64,000 nt of DNA from contig NZ_ATWF01000001.1 of the NCBI RefSeq assembly GCF_000421105.1, positions 964,930-1,028,929 of the forward strand, written 5' to 3'. Shown here one piece after another: positions 1 through 8,720 of the stretch (within the stretch, counting starts at the first letter, position 1; each line of letters starts with the position of its first letter). The notes under the pieces were generated by a model that searched no databases, had not been told where the DNA came from, and saw only the letters and a list, made by a program, of their open reading frames with translations. A program made the translations under genes and the position numbers. The DNA is from Limisalsivibrio acetivorans (GTDB lineage Bacteria; Chrysiogenota; Deferribacteres; Deferribacterales; Geovibrionaceae).

Positions 1-809
1 TTATAGCGGAGACTGAGGCTGTAGCGGTCCTCTTTTCCTGTGGAGAAGTTTGTTATGATAAGCTCACGGTCGTAGTCCTTACCCTCCTCAACGTTGTATC
101 TGCTGAAGCGGTATATGATGCCGAATTTAGGGTTGCGCAGTGCTGTACGGAAGTTTGCACGGTAGAGGTCGTTCCTGTCTGTGTCGTATTCCGCATCCGC
201 TCCGGCGGTGAGGAGCATCCCTTTGTTGAGGGAAAAGTGCCTTGAAAGCCCTATCCCTGCGAGCTCCTGAACCACATCGTTATCGTCCGTCTCCTCCTTT
301 GTGTAGGAGATGAAACCGTTTGTATCCTTAACACCATTCAGGAAGAGCTTTGCTCCGTACATCCTGTCCCCAGTGTCACGGAAGGTTTCGTTGATGTGCC
401 TTCTATCCGTATCGTAATACTTCGGTGAGCCGGCAAATATTGTTGCACCAAAGTAGTATTCGGTCTTTATCTCAGCCTCAAATCCATCAAGGGTAAGAAG
501 GCTTTCGCCGAAATAGGGGAATCGGCCGAGCTTTAAAGAGACTGCATCCTCGAAGCCTTTATAGTGAAAATAGGCTGAGTATATGTCGCTTCTGTCCTCG
601 TCATCCTCAACGGCGTAGCGCCCGAAGAAGTTGAAATCGAGATACGGCTCTGCAAGCTCTGTGCTATCGAGGCGCAGATAGTTTTCCCATGAGGTTTCAT
701 TCTCATCGCCGCTTTGGAATTCCAGACCTGTGGAATACTCCCCGTTGAAGGTAATTGCATGGGCACTGAGGCTTAGAAGTATAATCAGCGGTATCAGTAT
801 GCGCTTCAT
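1..809 (-). CDS. Outer-membrane beta-barrel (porin) of cytochrome conduit, 3' end outside window
   Basis: The reading frame starts at the ATG at 809 and stays open to the window edge, giving about 269 residues of a longer protein. It begins with a signal peptide (MKRILIPLIILLSLSAHA), followed by alternating polar/aromatic short strands rich in Tyr, Phe, Asp and Arg, as in transmembrane beta-barrels. There is no heme motif. The start overlaps the stop of the upstream lipoprotein cytochrome (TAATG), with an AAGGGGG ribosome site inside that gene, so the two are translationally coupled. In porin-cytochrome complexes of Geobacter and Shewanella a beta-barrel lets outer-membrane cytochromes pass electrons across the membrane. 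I infer that role from position; no specific family was recognised. The C-terminal strand cannot be checked. Confidence 0.75.
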   Translation of the reverse strand, partial: MKRILIPLIILLSLSAHAITFNGEYSTGLEFQSGDENETSWENYLRLDSTELAEPYLDFNFFGRYAVEDDEDRSDIYSAYFHYKGFEDAVSLKLGRFPYFGESLLTLDGFEAEIKTEYYFGATIFAGSPKYYDTDRRHINETFRDTGDRMYGAKLFLNGVKDTNGFISYTKEETDDNDVVQELAGIGLSRHFSLNKGMLLTAGADAEYDTDRNDLYRANFRTALRNPKFGIIYRFSRYNVEEGKDYDRELIITNFSTGKEDRYSLSLRY

Positions 810-2968
810 TATTCAGCCCCCTTGAGATCCGCCAGCGACAGCTCGATGAGTTTTACAGCGTAGTCGAAGTTGTGGTTACCGCCACTGCGGTCGTTCTTTA
901 TGAAGTTGTAGTTGTAAGCCGCTCTGTTAAGGGAGAGAAGTGTTCCACCTTCGACACCTTCCGCCGCATAGTCACCCTTGACTGCGGTGTCTGTTGAAAG
1001 GCCTGCCTCTGTATTAATAGCCACCTTAAGCTCAGCCATCTTCGAGTTGAGCATATCGGTCTGCCCTGCATAGTCTATGTAGCCATCGGCGGTTATCTCA
1101 TCCACGATGATGCTGTGGCAGACATCGTTGCAGTAATCCGCTCTCCCTTCGTAGTCGTCACTGAAGGAGGCGTGGGTGGTGCCTTCGAGGCGTTTCATAT
1201 GGCAGTCGGTACATGTTGTGCCGGACTTTTTGTGGAAGGAGCGCAGGTTGCCAAGATCATCGCCGTACTCGTATCCACCCGTTCCCTCATACATCTCCGC
1301 CTGGGAATTGTGCACGATGTTTCCCACAGCAGGAAGGGTTTCCTCCGTTGCTCTGTGGCATTCGTAGCAGAGTGCGGATGCACCCGCATCAACGGTTTCT
1401 CCTGCCACAGACGTGCTGCCGTAGGCAAGGAGCTGGTGAGGATTATCACTTTCGCCGTGGGGATCGTGGCATGTGTCACAGCTTACCCCTTTGGGCTGTT
1501 CTATATCGGACGGTGCAATGTCCGTGCCGTAGATACCCGCCTTAAACCCTTGGGAAGTATGGCATTCTATACAGCTGTCGTTTTGTGCGGAACCCTCTGC
1601 GAGGTGTGCTTTGTCGTGGGAATCGGAGTATTCAAAGAAGTGCCCCTGCACTTCGTTACCCGTGTCGTGGCACACGAGGCATGCGCCGGAACCTGGAGAA
1701 ACCTCTGGCTCGTGGGTGAGCTCTGCGGAGCCTTCGATATCGGTTTCATAGGTGAATGCAGGACCGTGACACGCTTCGCATGTGACGCCCCTAGTGTGGG
1801 TGTGTGTTGTATTATCCGGCTCGGACCAGTCTGCTATGAGGTCATCGTGGCCGTAGGTGTTCGGGTGGTCATCGAGGGCATCGGCGTTCCTGTCCACAAA
1901 GAAGAAACCAGTGGTGTGACAGCGGTAGCACTCGGGATCGTCCGAACCCGCCACAGCCGCATAAGCCTGCCCATGGGCACTGGCTTCTACGGTGTCCGCA
2001 AGGTTTCTTAGTGTTTGCCTGCCGAAGTCATCGCCAAAGTCATCAACGTTCAGGGTGCCGTCGTGGCATTGACCGTAGCAGAAGGAATCTCCGCTGTGTT
2101 TCGCATAGGAGTAAGAGAGGGCGTGTATCCTCTTATCCTCGCTGTAAACATCACCTGCGGCGTCAACGGCTGTGAGCCTGATGGTGTAAAGACCCTGGGA
2201 TGTTGGGATGAAGGAACAGCTGTCTCCGCTGAGGACCATCTCCGTATAGGAGTTTTCGGGGTATGAAACCAGCTCCCAGTCCTGCAGTGTGTATGAGCTG
2301 TCCATTATATTCAGCACAACCTTCTCTCCGGCCTGAACAGAGGATATTCCCCTGTATCTGTCGGGGGTTATGTTCCCTGCGCCATCGTATAAGCTTTCCC
2401 CGGCCGATGCATAGCCCTCATAGCCGAGGGAGATTATACTCTTCTCCGGTATGCTCACCCTCTCCATACGATAACCCGCAAAGAACTCCATAGGGATATC
2501 TGCTTCAGCCGTGAGTGTGTTCCCGTTCCTCTCGGAATGGTAGGGAACAGGACTGCCGTTCAGGATTCCTGCTATCCCCAGCCTGCTGTAGCTCCCCCCC
2601 TCGTTCTGGAACATCTCCTCACTGTAGGGTATGCTTACCTCGGCATCGGCGAAGGTATTGGTCTGAGTGTCAAAATTGCTGTTAAAGCTTACTACATATC
2701 GATCGGAAACGGCGTTGTAGCCTTTTACGGCGTAGTCAGCTTCGGTCTTTTTGATATAGATTGTGTCCGCATCAAAACTCCCATTGAGGGAGAAGCCCTC
2801 GAATGCTCCGGAACCGGTGTAGCTTAGAGTGCCGTTATCCGGCACGGACACACTGATGACGTTTTCATCCTCCTCCGTTATGGAGGGTTTCAGGTCGTCA
2901 CTCCCTGAACAGGCGGTAAGAATAAGCAGGCCTGCGGCTGTTAATAAACCTTTGTGCAGCAGTTTCAT
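809..2968 (-). CDS. Outer-membrane multiheme c-type cytochrome lipoprotein (7 CXXCH + 2 CX3CH)
   Basis: This 719-residue protein has a lipoprotein signal peptide with lipobox LTAC (Cys20). Residues 30-290 have no heme sites and look beta-rich, including a PKD/Ig-like stretch near 205-285. Residues 297-618 hold seven CXXCH sites (C347, C397, C430, C466, C497, C534, C586) flanked by two expanded CX3CH sites (CYGQCH at 297, CNDVCH at 613). The lipid anchor and adjacency to a beta-barrel fit the surface or outer-membrane cytochrome of a porin-cytochrome conduit, comparable in role to OmcB of Geobacter; sequence homology to OmcB was not tested. The start is the ATG at 2968 with GGAG upstream, 3 bp after the preceding stop. 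The role in electron export is inferred. Confidence 0.85.
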   Translation of the reverse strand: MKLLHKGLLTAAGLLILTACSGSDDLKPSITEEDENVISVSVPDNGTLSYTGSGAFEGFSLNGSFDADTIYIKKTEADYAVKGYNAVSDRYVVSFNSNFDTQTNTFADAEVSIPYSEEMFQNEGGSYSRLGIAGILNGSPVPYHSERNGNTLTAEADIPMEFFAGYRMERVSIPEKSIISLGYEGYASAGESLYDGAGNITPDRYRGISSVQAGEKVVLNIMDSSYTLQDWELVSYPENSYTEMVLSGDSCSFIPTSQGLYTIRLTAVDAAGDVYSEDKRIHALSYSYAKHSGDSFCYGQCHDGTLNVDDFGDDFGRQTLRNLADTVEASAHGQAYAAVAGSDDPECYRCHTTGFFFVDRNADALDDHPNTYGHDDLIADWSEPDNTTHTHTRGVTCEACHGPAFTYETDIEGSAELTHEPEVSPGSGACLVCHDTGNEVQGHFFEYSDSHDKAHLAEGSAQNDSCIECHTSQGFKAGIYGTDIAPSDIEQPKGVSCDTCHDPHGESDNPHQLLAYGSTSVAGETVDAGASALCYECHRATEETLPAVGNIVHNSQAEMYEGTGGYEYGDDLGNLRSFHKKSGTTCTDCHMKRLEGTTHASFSDDYEGRADYCNDVCHSIIVDEITADGYIDYAGQTDMLNSKMAELKVAINTEAGLSTDTAVKGDYAAEGVEGGTLLSLNRAAYNYNFIKNDRSGGNHNFDYAVKLIELSLADLKGAE

Positions 2969-2971
2969 ATT

Positions 2972-3952
2972 CTATTCTCCATCCCCTTTGTGCTGTTCCA
3001 GCAGAAACTCAAGCAGGTAGGGGGTGCTTTCCTCATCGTGGCATTTATTACAGAAGTCTTCCCTGTTGTTTGTTGCTACATCAAGAAGCCCTTCGAAGTC
3101 TGAATAGTGGGTAAGATGACAGTCCGCACAGTCGAGTTCGTTATCCGTTCCGGGTATGGTAACGTTGTCCACCGGGTGAAAGCGTATGTAGCTCTGGGCG
3201 TGGTAGCCGTATTCCGGATCATCGGCGAAGTGGCACTGGGCACAGAGCTCCTCCACAGGGTTGCGCAGATGGGTCTTCTGGGTTGATTTATGGGGGGAGT
3301 GGCATATGGTGCAATACCCCTCCGCTGTGGGCATATGGACAATCTCTGCATTCTTCTTTTCTTTATTAAAGTCTTTATGGCAGTTCAGACAGGTGTCCGC
3401 AAAGGGCTCAACGGGTTTGAGGCTGTTCTCCTTTGTATGACAGGTGAAGCACTTCCCCTCTTTAACCGGTGTATGCACCCATTGCCCCATGAACTTGTCT
3501 CTGTGGCAGTTCACACAGTCGTTTATATTCTGGAAACGGTGACAGCGGCTGCAAATCTCCTCACGTTCAGGGCTTTCATGGAAGGAGCTCAGCTCCTCTG
3601 TCCAGTCACCGATAACCTGCGGTGATGCTACCTTGTTGATCTTAAGAATTTTTTCTGAATCCCCCTGGATTACTCTAATGGTGTTTTCACCCTGGGAGAG
3701 TTTGAGGATACTCATAAGCATGAAGGAACGAGTCTCATTGTCTGAGAAAAAAGGAATCATACGTTTATTGTATTCAACGCCGTTTATGCTTATAACTGCA
3801 TCATCGCCTGAATCGGAGCGGCCGACAACATGGACATCGCTCACAGCTGTGGTTTCACCCTCTCTGGGAAAGAATATCTCAAGCTCAGCAACGGCAGTGG
3901 CAGCTGTGAATGCGGTTATCAACATAGCTGTAATAAGTATGCCAAACCTCAT
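2972..3952 (-). CDS. Periplasmic octaheme c-type cytochrome with N-terminal beta domain
   Basis: This 326-residue protein has a signal peptide ending near AVA. Residues 24-110 resemble a beta-sandwich (Ig-like) domain without cysteines. Eight CXXCH sites follow at C134, C146, C168, C188, C214, C237, C275 and C301, many with a further His or Pro-His two to three residues downstream as in doubled-CXXCH cytochromes. It would sit in the periplasm or be tethered by the beta domain to the outer-membrane complex. Its start overlaps the previous stop as ATGA. Placed directly before the outer-membrane lipoprotein cytochrome, it is a good candidate for the periplasmic-side cytochrome of the porin-cytochrome complex (the OmaB position in Geobacter). 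That assignment is inference from gene order. Confidence 0.85.
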   Translation of the reverse strand: MRFGILITAMLITAFTAATAVAELEIFFPREGETTAVSDVHVVGRSDSGDDAVISINGVEYNKRMIPFFSDNETRSFMLMSILKLSQGENTIRVIQGDSEKILKINKVASPQVIGDWTEELSSFHESPEREEICSRCHRFQNINDCVNCHRDKFMGQWVHTPVKEGKCFTCHTKENSLKPVEPFADTCLNCHKDFNKEKKNAEIVHMPTAEGYCTICHSPHKSTQKTHLRNPVEELCAQCHFADDPEYGYHAQSYIRFHPVDNVTIPGTDNELDCADCHLTHYSDFEGLLDVATNNREDFCNKCHDEESTPYLLEFLLEQHKGDGE

Positions 3953-4758
3953 TTACCCTCCCCTTGCATCTTATTGAGATAGTATTCAAGCCTTTCCTTG
4001 TCCGGATACTCTTCCTTCATAGATTCCAGCATACCAGCACCCCTTTCCGCATCCCCCTGGAGGTATACTGAGATCGCTGTGAAAAACCGGCATTCTACGT
4101 TTGAACTGCAACTATCCAGAACCTTTTCCGCCCTGTCGGGGGCTTTAAGCCGCAGGTAGGTCTGGCCGAGAAGGAGAAGCCCCTTGTCATTAAGCTTGCC
4201 CACCTCGATCTTATCCAGCTCTTCCAGAGCCTTCATCCGCTCACCCTTCTTGGCGAGCATAAGGACAAAATTCATTTTGGGAACTATCCTGCGGAACTGT
4301 TCGCTCTGGAGCGCCTTCTCTCTGGCGTCCTTAAACTCACGGGGGCTAAGACCTCCGCTCAGGTAGCCCAGATGGATCCCTGTCATAAGGGTTATGCTGG
4401 ATGTTATCTCGCCTATAACATCGCCGTCTTTGATGAACAGCGCTCTGGGGAGCTCACCCTGAACATCTTCAGCGTGGAAAAGCTTCCCGCTGAGAACTGC
4501 ATCTTCGAAGATTTCCCTGCTCTCATCCATGGGTGCTGTGTCGATATAAACACAGGGTACATGGGGGTGAGAGGAGCACTCCGAATCGAACTCCGCCAGC
4601 AGGTTGAGGTCGAAGCGCTTGGAGCTATTGAATATGAGCACACCCTTATTCCCCTCAGGCATCGAGTAGTCCCCGAGAAGAGGCTCTGCAGCGGGGAGCT
4701 GTGCAAAAGCCGTCTGGACGGTCATAAGTATAAGGCACAGAAGGGTGGCTAGTCTCAC
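3949..4758 (-). CDS. Periplasmic thioredoxin-like/TPR protein of cytochrome operon
   Basis: This 269-residue protein has a signal peptide ending QTAFA. Residues 25-125 read like a thioredoxin-type fold (LIFNSS, then VPCVYIDT, then RALFIKDGDVIGEI) but lack a CXXC active site. Residues 150-265 contain helical TPR-like repeats (LDKIEVGKLNDKGLLLLGQTYLRL and following). The protein has no CXXCH. The start is GTG at 4758, overlapping the stop of the 28-heme cytochrome as GTGA, with AGGAGGAG upstream. Possible roles are assembly or docking of cytochromes, or handling apocytochrome thiols; none is shown by the sequence. I do not recognise a named family. Confidence 0.7.
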   Translation of the reverse strand: MRLATLLCLILMTVQTAFAQLPAAEPLLGDYSMPEGNKGVLIFNSSKRFDLNLLAEFDSECSSHPHVPCVYIDTAPMDESREIFEDAVLSGKLFHAEDVQGELPRALFIKDGDVIGEITSSITLMTGIHLGYLSGGLSPREFKDAREKALQSEQFRRIVPKMNFVLMLAKKGERMKALEELDKIEVGKLNDKGLLLLGQTYLRLKAPDRAEKVLDSCSSNVECRFFTAISVYLQGDAERGAGMLESMKEEYPDKERLEYYLNKMQGEGK

Positions 4759-7700
4759 TTCTTCTCCTCCTTAAGCTTCTGCAGGTTCTTCTGAATTATC
4801 AGCATATTCTGCAACACTTCCCTTTCCAGAAGCTTCTTGTTGCGCTCCTTACGGTATTTTTCGTCGTGGTATTTATTGAACAGCTCCTCGGATCGCTCAC
4901 CATGGCATATGCCGCAGAAGTTATCCCTCGTTTCCTGAATGAGGAAGCTGTTCTTATGGTCGCCGTCGATGTTTCCGGGGTATGTACCCTTATCCTGCTC
5001 GTTCCACACATGGGGGTTGTGGCAGGTCTGGCACGTTATACTCCCGTTTACGGACTTCTCGCCCATGTCGTCATACAGCCAGTCCTTAATCATAACCTTG
5101 AAGGGGAATATCTTGAAGATACTGCTGTGTTCCGCAATCTCGGGAATCTTCTTCTCGCCGAGTCCGTTTCTGTTGTGGCAGTCGGTGCAAATCCTTTCGG
5201 CGAAGGGCTTGTCTTCATCCACTTCAAAGGGCCACATGAGCTTTGTATTTTCATTGAAGTTGTGGGGCTTGTGGCATACGTAGCATGCATTCTGCTCGGC
5301 GAGTTTAGCGGTTTTTTCATCGATATACTCGATCCTCGCCATGTTGTGCTCGCTGAATGCCGAATCCTTCTGGTCCGCATGGCAGGTGAAGCAGAGGTTT
5401 TCGTCACCGCTCTCCCTGAGCATGCCTCTATCCGCTGAATGGGGCTCGTGGCACGTGGAGCATACAATCTTGCCGTTCTGGAGGAAGAGGTCGTGTTCCG
5501 ATGCCTTCTCATCCTCTATGTTCATCTTATGGCTTGTATTTATCGCTGTCTCGGAGGCTGTTTCGCCCTCCGTATGACAGCTCTTGCAGATCTTGTCGAA
5601 GTCTTCACCGTACTTCTTATCGAAGAGGTAGTAACCGCTGTTGTGAACGCTGTGGCATGCGCCGCATGTGTTCTGCTCAGCCAGAATCTCTTCATAACCG
5701 GCCTTCTTCTCGTACTTCTCGGGGTTATGTTTAGTTTCGGCGAAGTCCTTCATATCCTTGTGGCAGGCTATACAGGGGTTCTTCTCCTGCAGGAGCTTAT
5801 CCTCAAGGAAGCTGTTGCGGAAATCACCCTCGTCACCCTTTGCGGGGCCGTTCTTGTGGACGTTATGGCAGGTTCCGCAGTCGAGGCGGTATTCACCCTC
5901 ATGTTCGGTTAGCATATCCTCATAGCCTTCGGGATGTTCGATTACTCCGGTGGTGTGTCCGCCGGAAATGATCTTCTTCTTGCCGCTTCCATCCTCTCTG
6001 TGGCAGACATTGCAGTAATCCTTGTCCTCTTTATATGTGTACTTGATGGACATGATGTACTTCTCCGTCTCCGCCTTATGCACTGCGTGGCAGGACTGGC
6101 AGGCGGGATCGGTCTTCTTCTCTCTTATATCGTGGTCTGTGCCTGCAACATCCTTCTGGTTCTCGTGGCATGCGGAGCAGAAGCTGTCGAAATCGGAGTA
6201 TTCACCGCGCAGGAAATCACGGTCGATGGTTTCCTTCTTTGAGGGGGTGTGCGGGTTGTGACAGCTGATACAGGTGAACTTTCCATCCTCGTTAAGCTTG
6301 AACGCCTCGGGGAGTTTATCCTCGGGCACTACATCTGCAGGGTGGGAGTGCTCGCCTATGAGCATCTTCTCTGCGCTTCCCCCCTCTCTGTGGCAGTCGA
6401 GGCATCCATCATCCTCTTTTTTCACGAGCAGACGCTTGTTTGTGCTGTTATGCACCTGATGGCAGGAGAGACAGCTCTTATCAAGCTCCTTGCTTCCGTG
6501 GAGGGTCTTCTCTATCATCCTCTGCTCTTTGTGGCAGGTTATGCAGAGTTCGCCGTTCTTAGTATCCTGACGGAGGAAGTTTTTCTCTTTCGAATGCACA
6601 TCGTGGCATGTGGAGCAGTTTATATCCTTCTCCATGCTGTCCTTAGCAAGGATAGTGGAAAGGAATCTGTCCAGCAGACCGAAGATGGGGAGATCGCCGT
6701 AGTCTTTATCCTGCTTATCCTTTATCTCATCACCAATGGGGTGGTGGAACATTCTGCTGTTGAAGTATGTATCATCCGCAAGGTTTTGGTCGCTATGACA
6801 GCTCAGGCACGCCTTTGTGAGCATATCTTCATCGCCGGCGGGGAGCTCCATTGACCAGCCGTGGGGGCCGTGACAGCTTTCGCAAACACCCTTCTCTGCG
6901 GCGGTTTTGCCATCCTTGGTGCGGAAGTTTTTGATCTTCTCCATATTATGGGGGGTATCCAGAACCTTCTCCTGCTCGCTGTGGCATTCGAGGCATATGG
7001 TCTTGTCCGCACCCTTCTTTATGAGAAGGTTATCCGTTTTACCCTTGTGGGCAGAATGGCAGGTTGAGCATGTGAGGTTATGCTGTTCGCCGTATACGCC
7101 GCCCAACTTCTTTATCTCGTATACCTTTGCGGGGTCATCGTGTTTGACATTGACCGGATGCGTGAGGACGCCTTTTACGTACTCGGTGTCCTTGTATCTT
7201 ATCTTATCCTCATGGCAGACTGCGCATACTGCGGAGTTACCGAGTTTCTCGATAAGTATCTTCTCGCCGCCGGGGGAGTGGTTTGCGTGACAGCTTTCGC
7301 AGATAAGTTCGCCGTTTTTACCCATCCTTCCGCCGGTTTTCTCAAGCATTGACCTGATGGCGGCTTCGTTCTCCTCCGGCTTCTTCATGGAGTGGTTACC
7401 CGATTTCTTTGTCTGGTCCTCGTGGCAAGCCTTACAGAGCTCTGAATTAGGGTTCTCCATCCTCAAAAAGAGGCTTGTATTTATATCTTCACCCGTAGGA
7501 TCCTCTGTGGCGTGGGGTGTGTGGCATGTACGGCAGTTTAGCTTGCCGTCATCAAGGGGGAGCCTCTCGGGGATGTTCATGTGCTCGGGGATCTTCTCCG
7601 CAAGCTTATGCATATCGCCGGACCATACCTTGACACGGCTGTCCTCAACTGTACCGTTATGACAGCTGAAGCACATCTTATCGGCGGCGACCAGCTTCTC

Positions 7701-7868
7701 CTTCTGATAGTCTACAAGCTCGGTCCCTTTGAGGTCATACAGGAATTCGGGCATCCATTCGTAGTGACAGACTGCGCATTCCTTCGAGGAATCGGGCTTG
7801 GAGGCGGAGAATGCCGCCGTTGTGAATATAATTGTAATTATTGATAATAATACAAATACACGTTTCAT
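4755..7868 (-). CDS. Giant 28-heme periplasmic c-type cytochrome (doubled-CXXCH type)
   Basis: This 1037-residue protein has a signal peptide (cleavage near AFSA) and 28 canonical CXXCH sites, from C31 to C985, with no other domain. The sites alternate between CXXCH followed by xPH/xxH and CXXCH followed by E/D-Q, so about 14 diheme modules of roughly 70 residues are stacked in tandem, as in the doubled-CXXCH (cytochrome c3/NapC-like) families. The C-terminal 40 residues are heme-free, very basic and helical. It is soluble and exported, so a long heme wire spanning the periplasm between inner- and outer-membrane partners is the natural reading. The start ATG at 7868 overlaps the previous stop (TAATG) with a strong GGAGGTGA site. 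The wire role is inferred; the heme count is read directly. Confidence 0.92.
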   Translation of the reverse strand: MKRVFVLLSIITIIFTTAAFSASKPDSSKECAVCHYEWMPEFLYDLKGTELVDYQKEKLVAADKMCFSCHNGTVEDSRVKVWSGDMHKLAEKIPEHMNIPERLPLDDGKLNCRTCHTPHATEDPTGEDINTSLFLRMENPNSELCKACHEDQTKKSGNHSMKKPEENEAAIRSMLEKTGGRMGKNGELICESCHANHSPGGEKILIEKLGNSAVCAVCHEDKIRYKDTEYVKGVLTHPVNVKHDDPAKVYEIKKLGGVYGEQHNLTCSTCHSAHKGKTDNLLIKKGADKTICLECHSEQEKVLDTPHNMEKIKNFRTKDGKTAAEKGVCESCHGPHGWSMELPAGDEDMLTKACLSCHSDQNLADDTYFNSRMFHHPIGDEIKDKQDKDYGDLPIFGLLDRFLSTILAKDSMEKDINCSTCHDVHSKEKNFLRQDTKNGELCITCHKEQRMIEKTLHGSKELDKSCLSCHQVHNSTNKRLLVKKEDDGCLDCHREGGSAEKMLIGEHSHPADVVPEDKLPEAFKLNEDGKFTCISCHNPHTPSKKETIDRDFLRGEYSDFDSFCSACHENQKDVAGTDHDIREKKTDPACQSCHAVHKAETEKYIMSIKYTYKEDKDYCNVCHREDGSGKKKIISGGHTTGVIEHPEGYEDMLTEHEGEYRLDCGTCHNVHKNGPAKGDEGDFRNSFLEDKLLQEKNPCIACHKDMKDFAETKHNPEKYEKKAGYEEILAEQNTCGACHSVHNSGYYLFDKKYGEDFDKICKSCHTEGETASETAINTSHKMNIEDEKASEHDLFLQNGKIVCSTCHEPHSADRGMLRESGDENLCFTCHADQKDSAFSEHNMARIEYIDEKTAKLAEQNACYVCHKPHNFNENTKLMWPFEVDEDKPFAERICTDCHNRNGLGEKKIPEIAEHSSIFKIFPFKVMIKDWLYDDMGEKSVNGSITCQTCHNPHVWNEQDKGTYPGNIDGDHKNSFLIQETRDNFCGICHGERSEELFNKYHDEKYRKERNKKLLEREVLQNMLIIQKNLQKLKEEKK

Positions 7869-8719
7869 TATTTCACCTCCAGATGGAAGAGGTGAACCTT
7901 CTTCTCATAGGGATCCACAACCGCAAGGCTGTTACCCTTTATCCTAATATGTGTCGGGGAGCCGAATTCGAGACGGTTTCCTGAAGAATCCTTCAATACA
8001 CCTGCAAAGTCCGCATCCTCATCGAAGTACTGGATCACACCCGTAAATCCGTCCGCAACGAAAAGATTGTTTCCTTGCAGAGCTATACCCGTTGGGCGGT
8101 AGAATTCACCCGCTTTTATCCCCCAGCTCCCTACGAACTCGTAGAACCTGAGATCCGCAGTGATCTTCTGCACACGGGTGTTGATGACCTCGGATACGTG
8201 GAGAAGCCCCTTCTTATCGAAGGCCGCGGAGTAGGGATACCAGAAATTGAGCCTGTCCCTTCCGTATTTTCCGAGGCTCTTGACCACCTCACCGGTGGAG
8301 AGATTAAACTGGATAAGGCTGTGGTTGTCATTATCCGGAACGTACACCGAGCCCTCGTATGGGGCGGCATCGGTGGGGTCAAACTTCTCACCTGCGGTGT
8401 AGCTGGCAATCGTGTTGAGACTGCTGTTAAGAATCTCAAGTGATTCATCCGCACAGAGCATATAGAAATCACCCTGCCTTACTAGGCAGTTCCCCCCCCT
8501 TTCAAGGGTGGCTTTCTGCTCTTTGCCGTTATCTGAATATACGGTGTATGAGCCGTCGAAGGCATCATAAACACCGAGACCGTTGCTCTCGAAAACGGCA
8601 TCGGCGGGGGCACTCTTCTCCCCAAGCTCTATGGTTTTTATGAGCTTTGCGGAGTAGTCCGCCGCATAGGTGCTTAGTGCGAAAAGTAAAGCCGCTGCCG
8701 TCAGTACTGTTTTTCTCAC
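7868..8719 (-). CDS. Exported NHL-repeat beta-propeller protein
   Basis: I start this at GTG 8719 (MRKTVLTAAALLFALSTYA), because an AAAGGTGA ribosome site lies 6 nt upstream and the GTG falls one base after the preceding stop. A TTG at 8740 would add seven residues inside the upstream gene. The protein is about 283 residues with a signal peptide and repeated blades of the NHL type (YVPDNDNHSLIQFN, GLLHVSEVINTRVQKI, NLFVADGFTGVIQYF). Such six-bladed propellers are usually protein-binding scaffolds. It has no heme motif. Position between the membrane triheme cytochrome and the 28-heme cytochrome suggests it organises the periplasmic electron path; this is inference. Confidence 0.82.
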   Translation of the reverse strand: MRKTVLTAAALLFALSTYAADYSAKLIKTIELGEKSAPADAVFESNGLGVYDAFDGSYTVYSDNGKEQKATLERGGNCLVRQGDFYMLCADESLEILNSSLNTIASYTAGEKFDPTDAAPYEGSVYVPDNDNHSLIQFNLSTGEVVKSLGKYGRDRLNFWYPYSAAFDKKGLLHVSEVINTRVQKITADLRFYEFVGSWGIKAGEFYRPTGIALQGNNLFVADGFTGVIQYFDEDADFAGVLKDSSGNRLEFGSPTHIRIKGNSLAVVDPYEKKVHLFHLEVK

Positions 8720-8720
8720 G

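Noticed and set aside
1115-2011. A 298-codon plus-strand open frame opposite the outer-membrane cytochrome
   Set aside because: It lies wholly antisense to a gene with clear CXXCH motifs and a lipobox, and its protein is a low-complexity mirror of that gene. No ribosome site or family resemblance.
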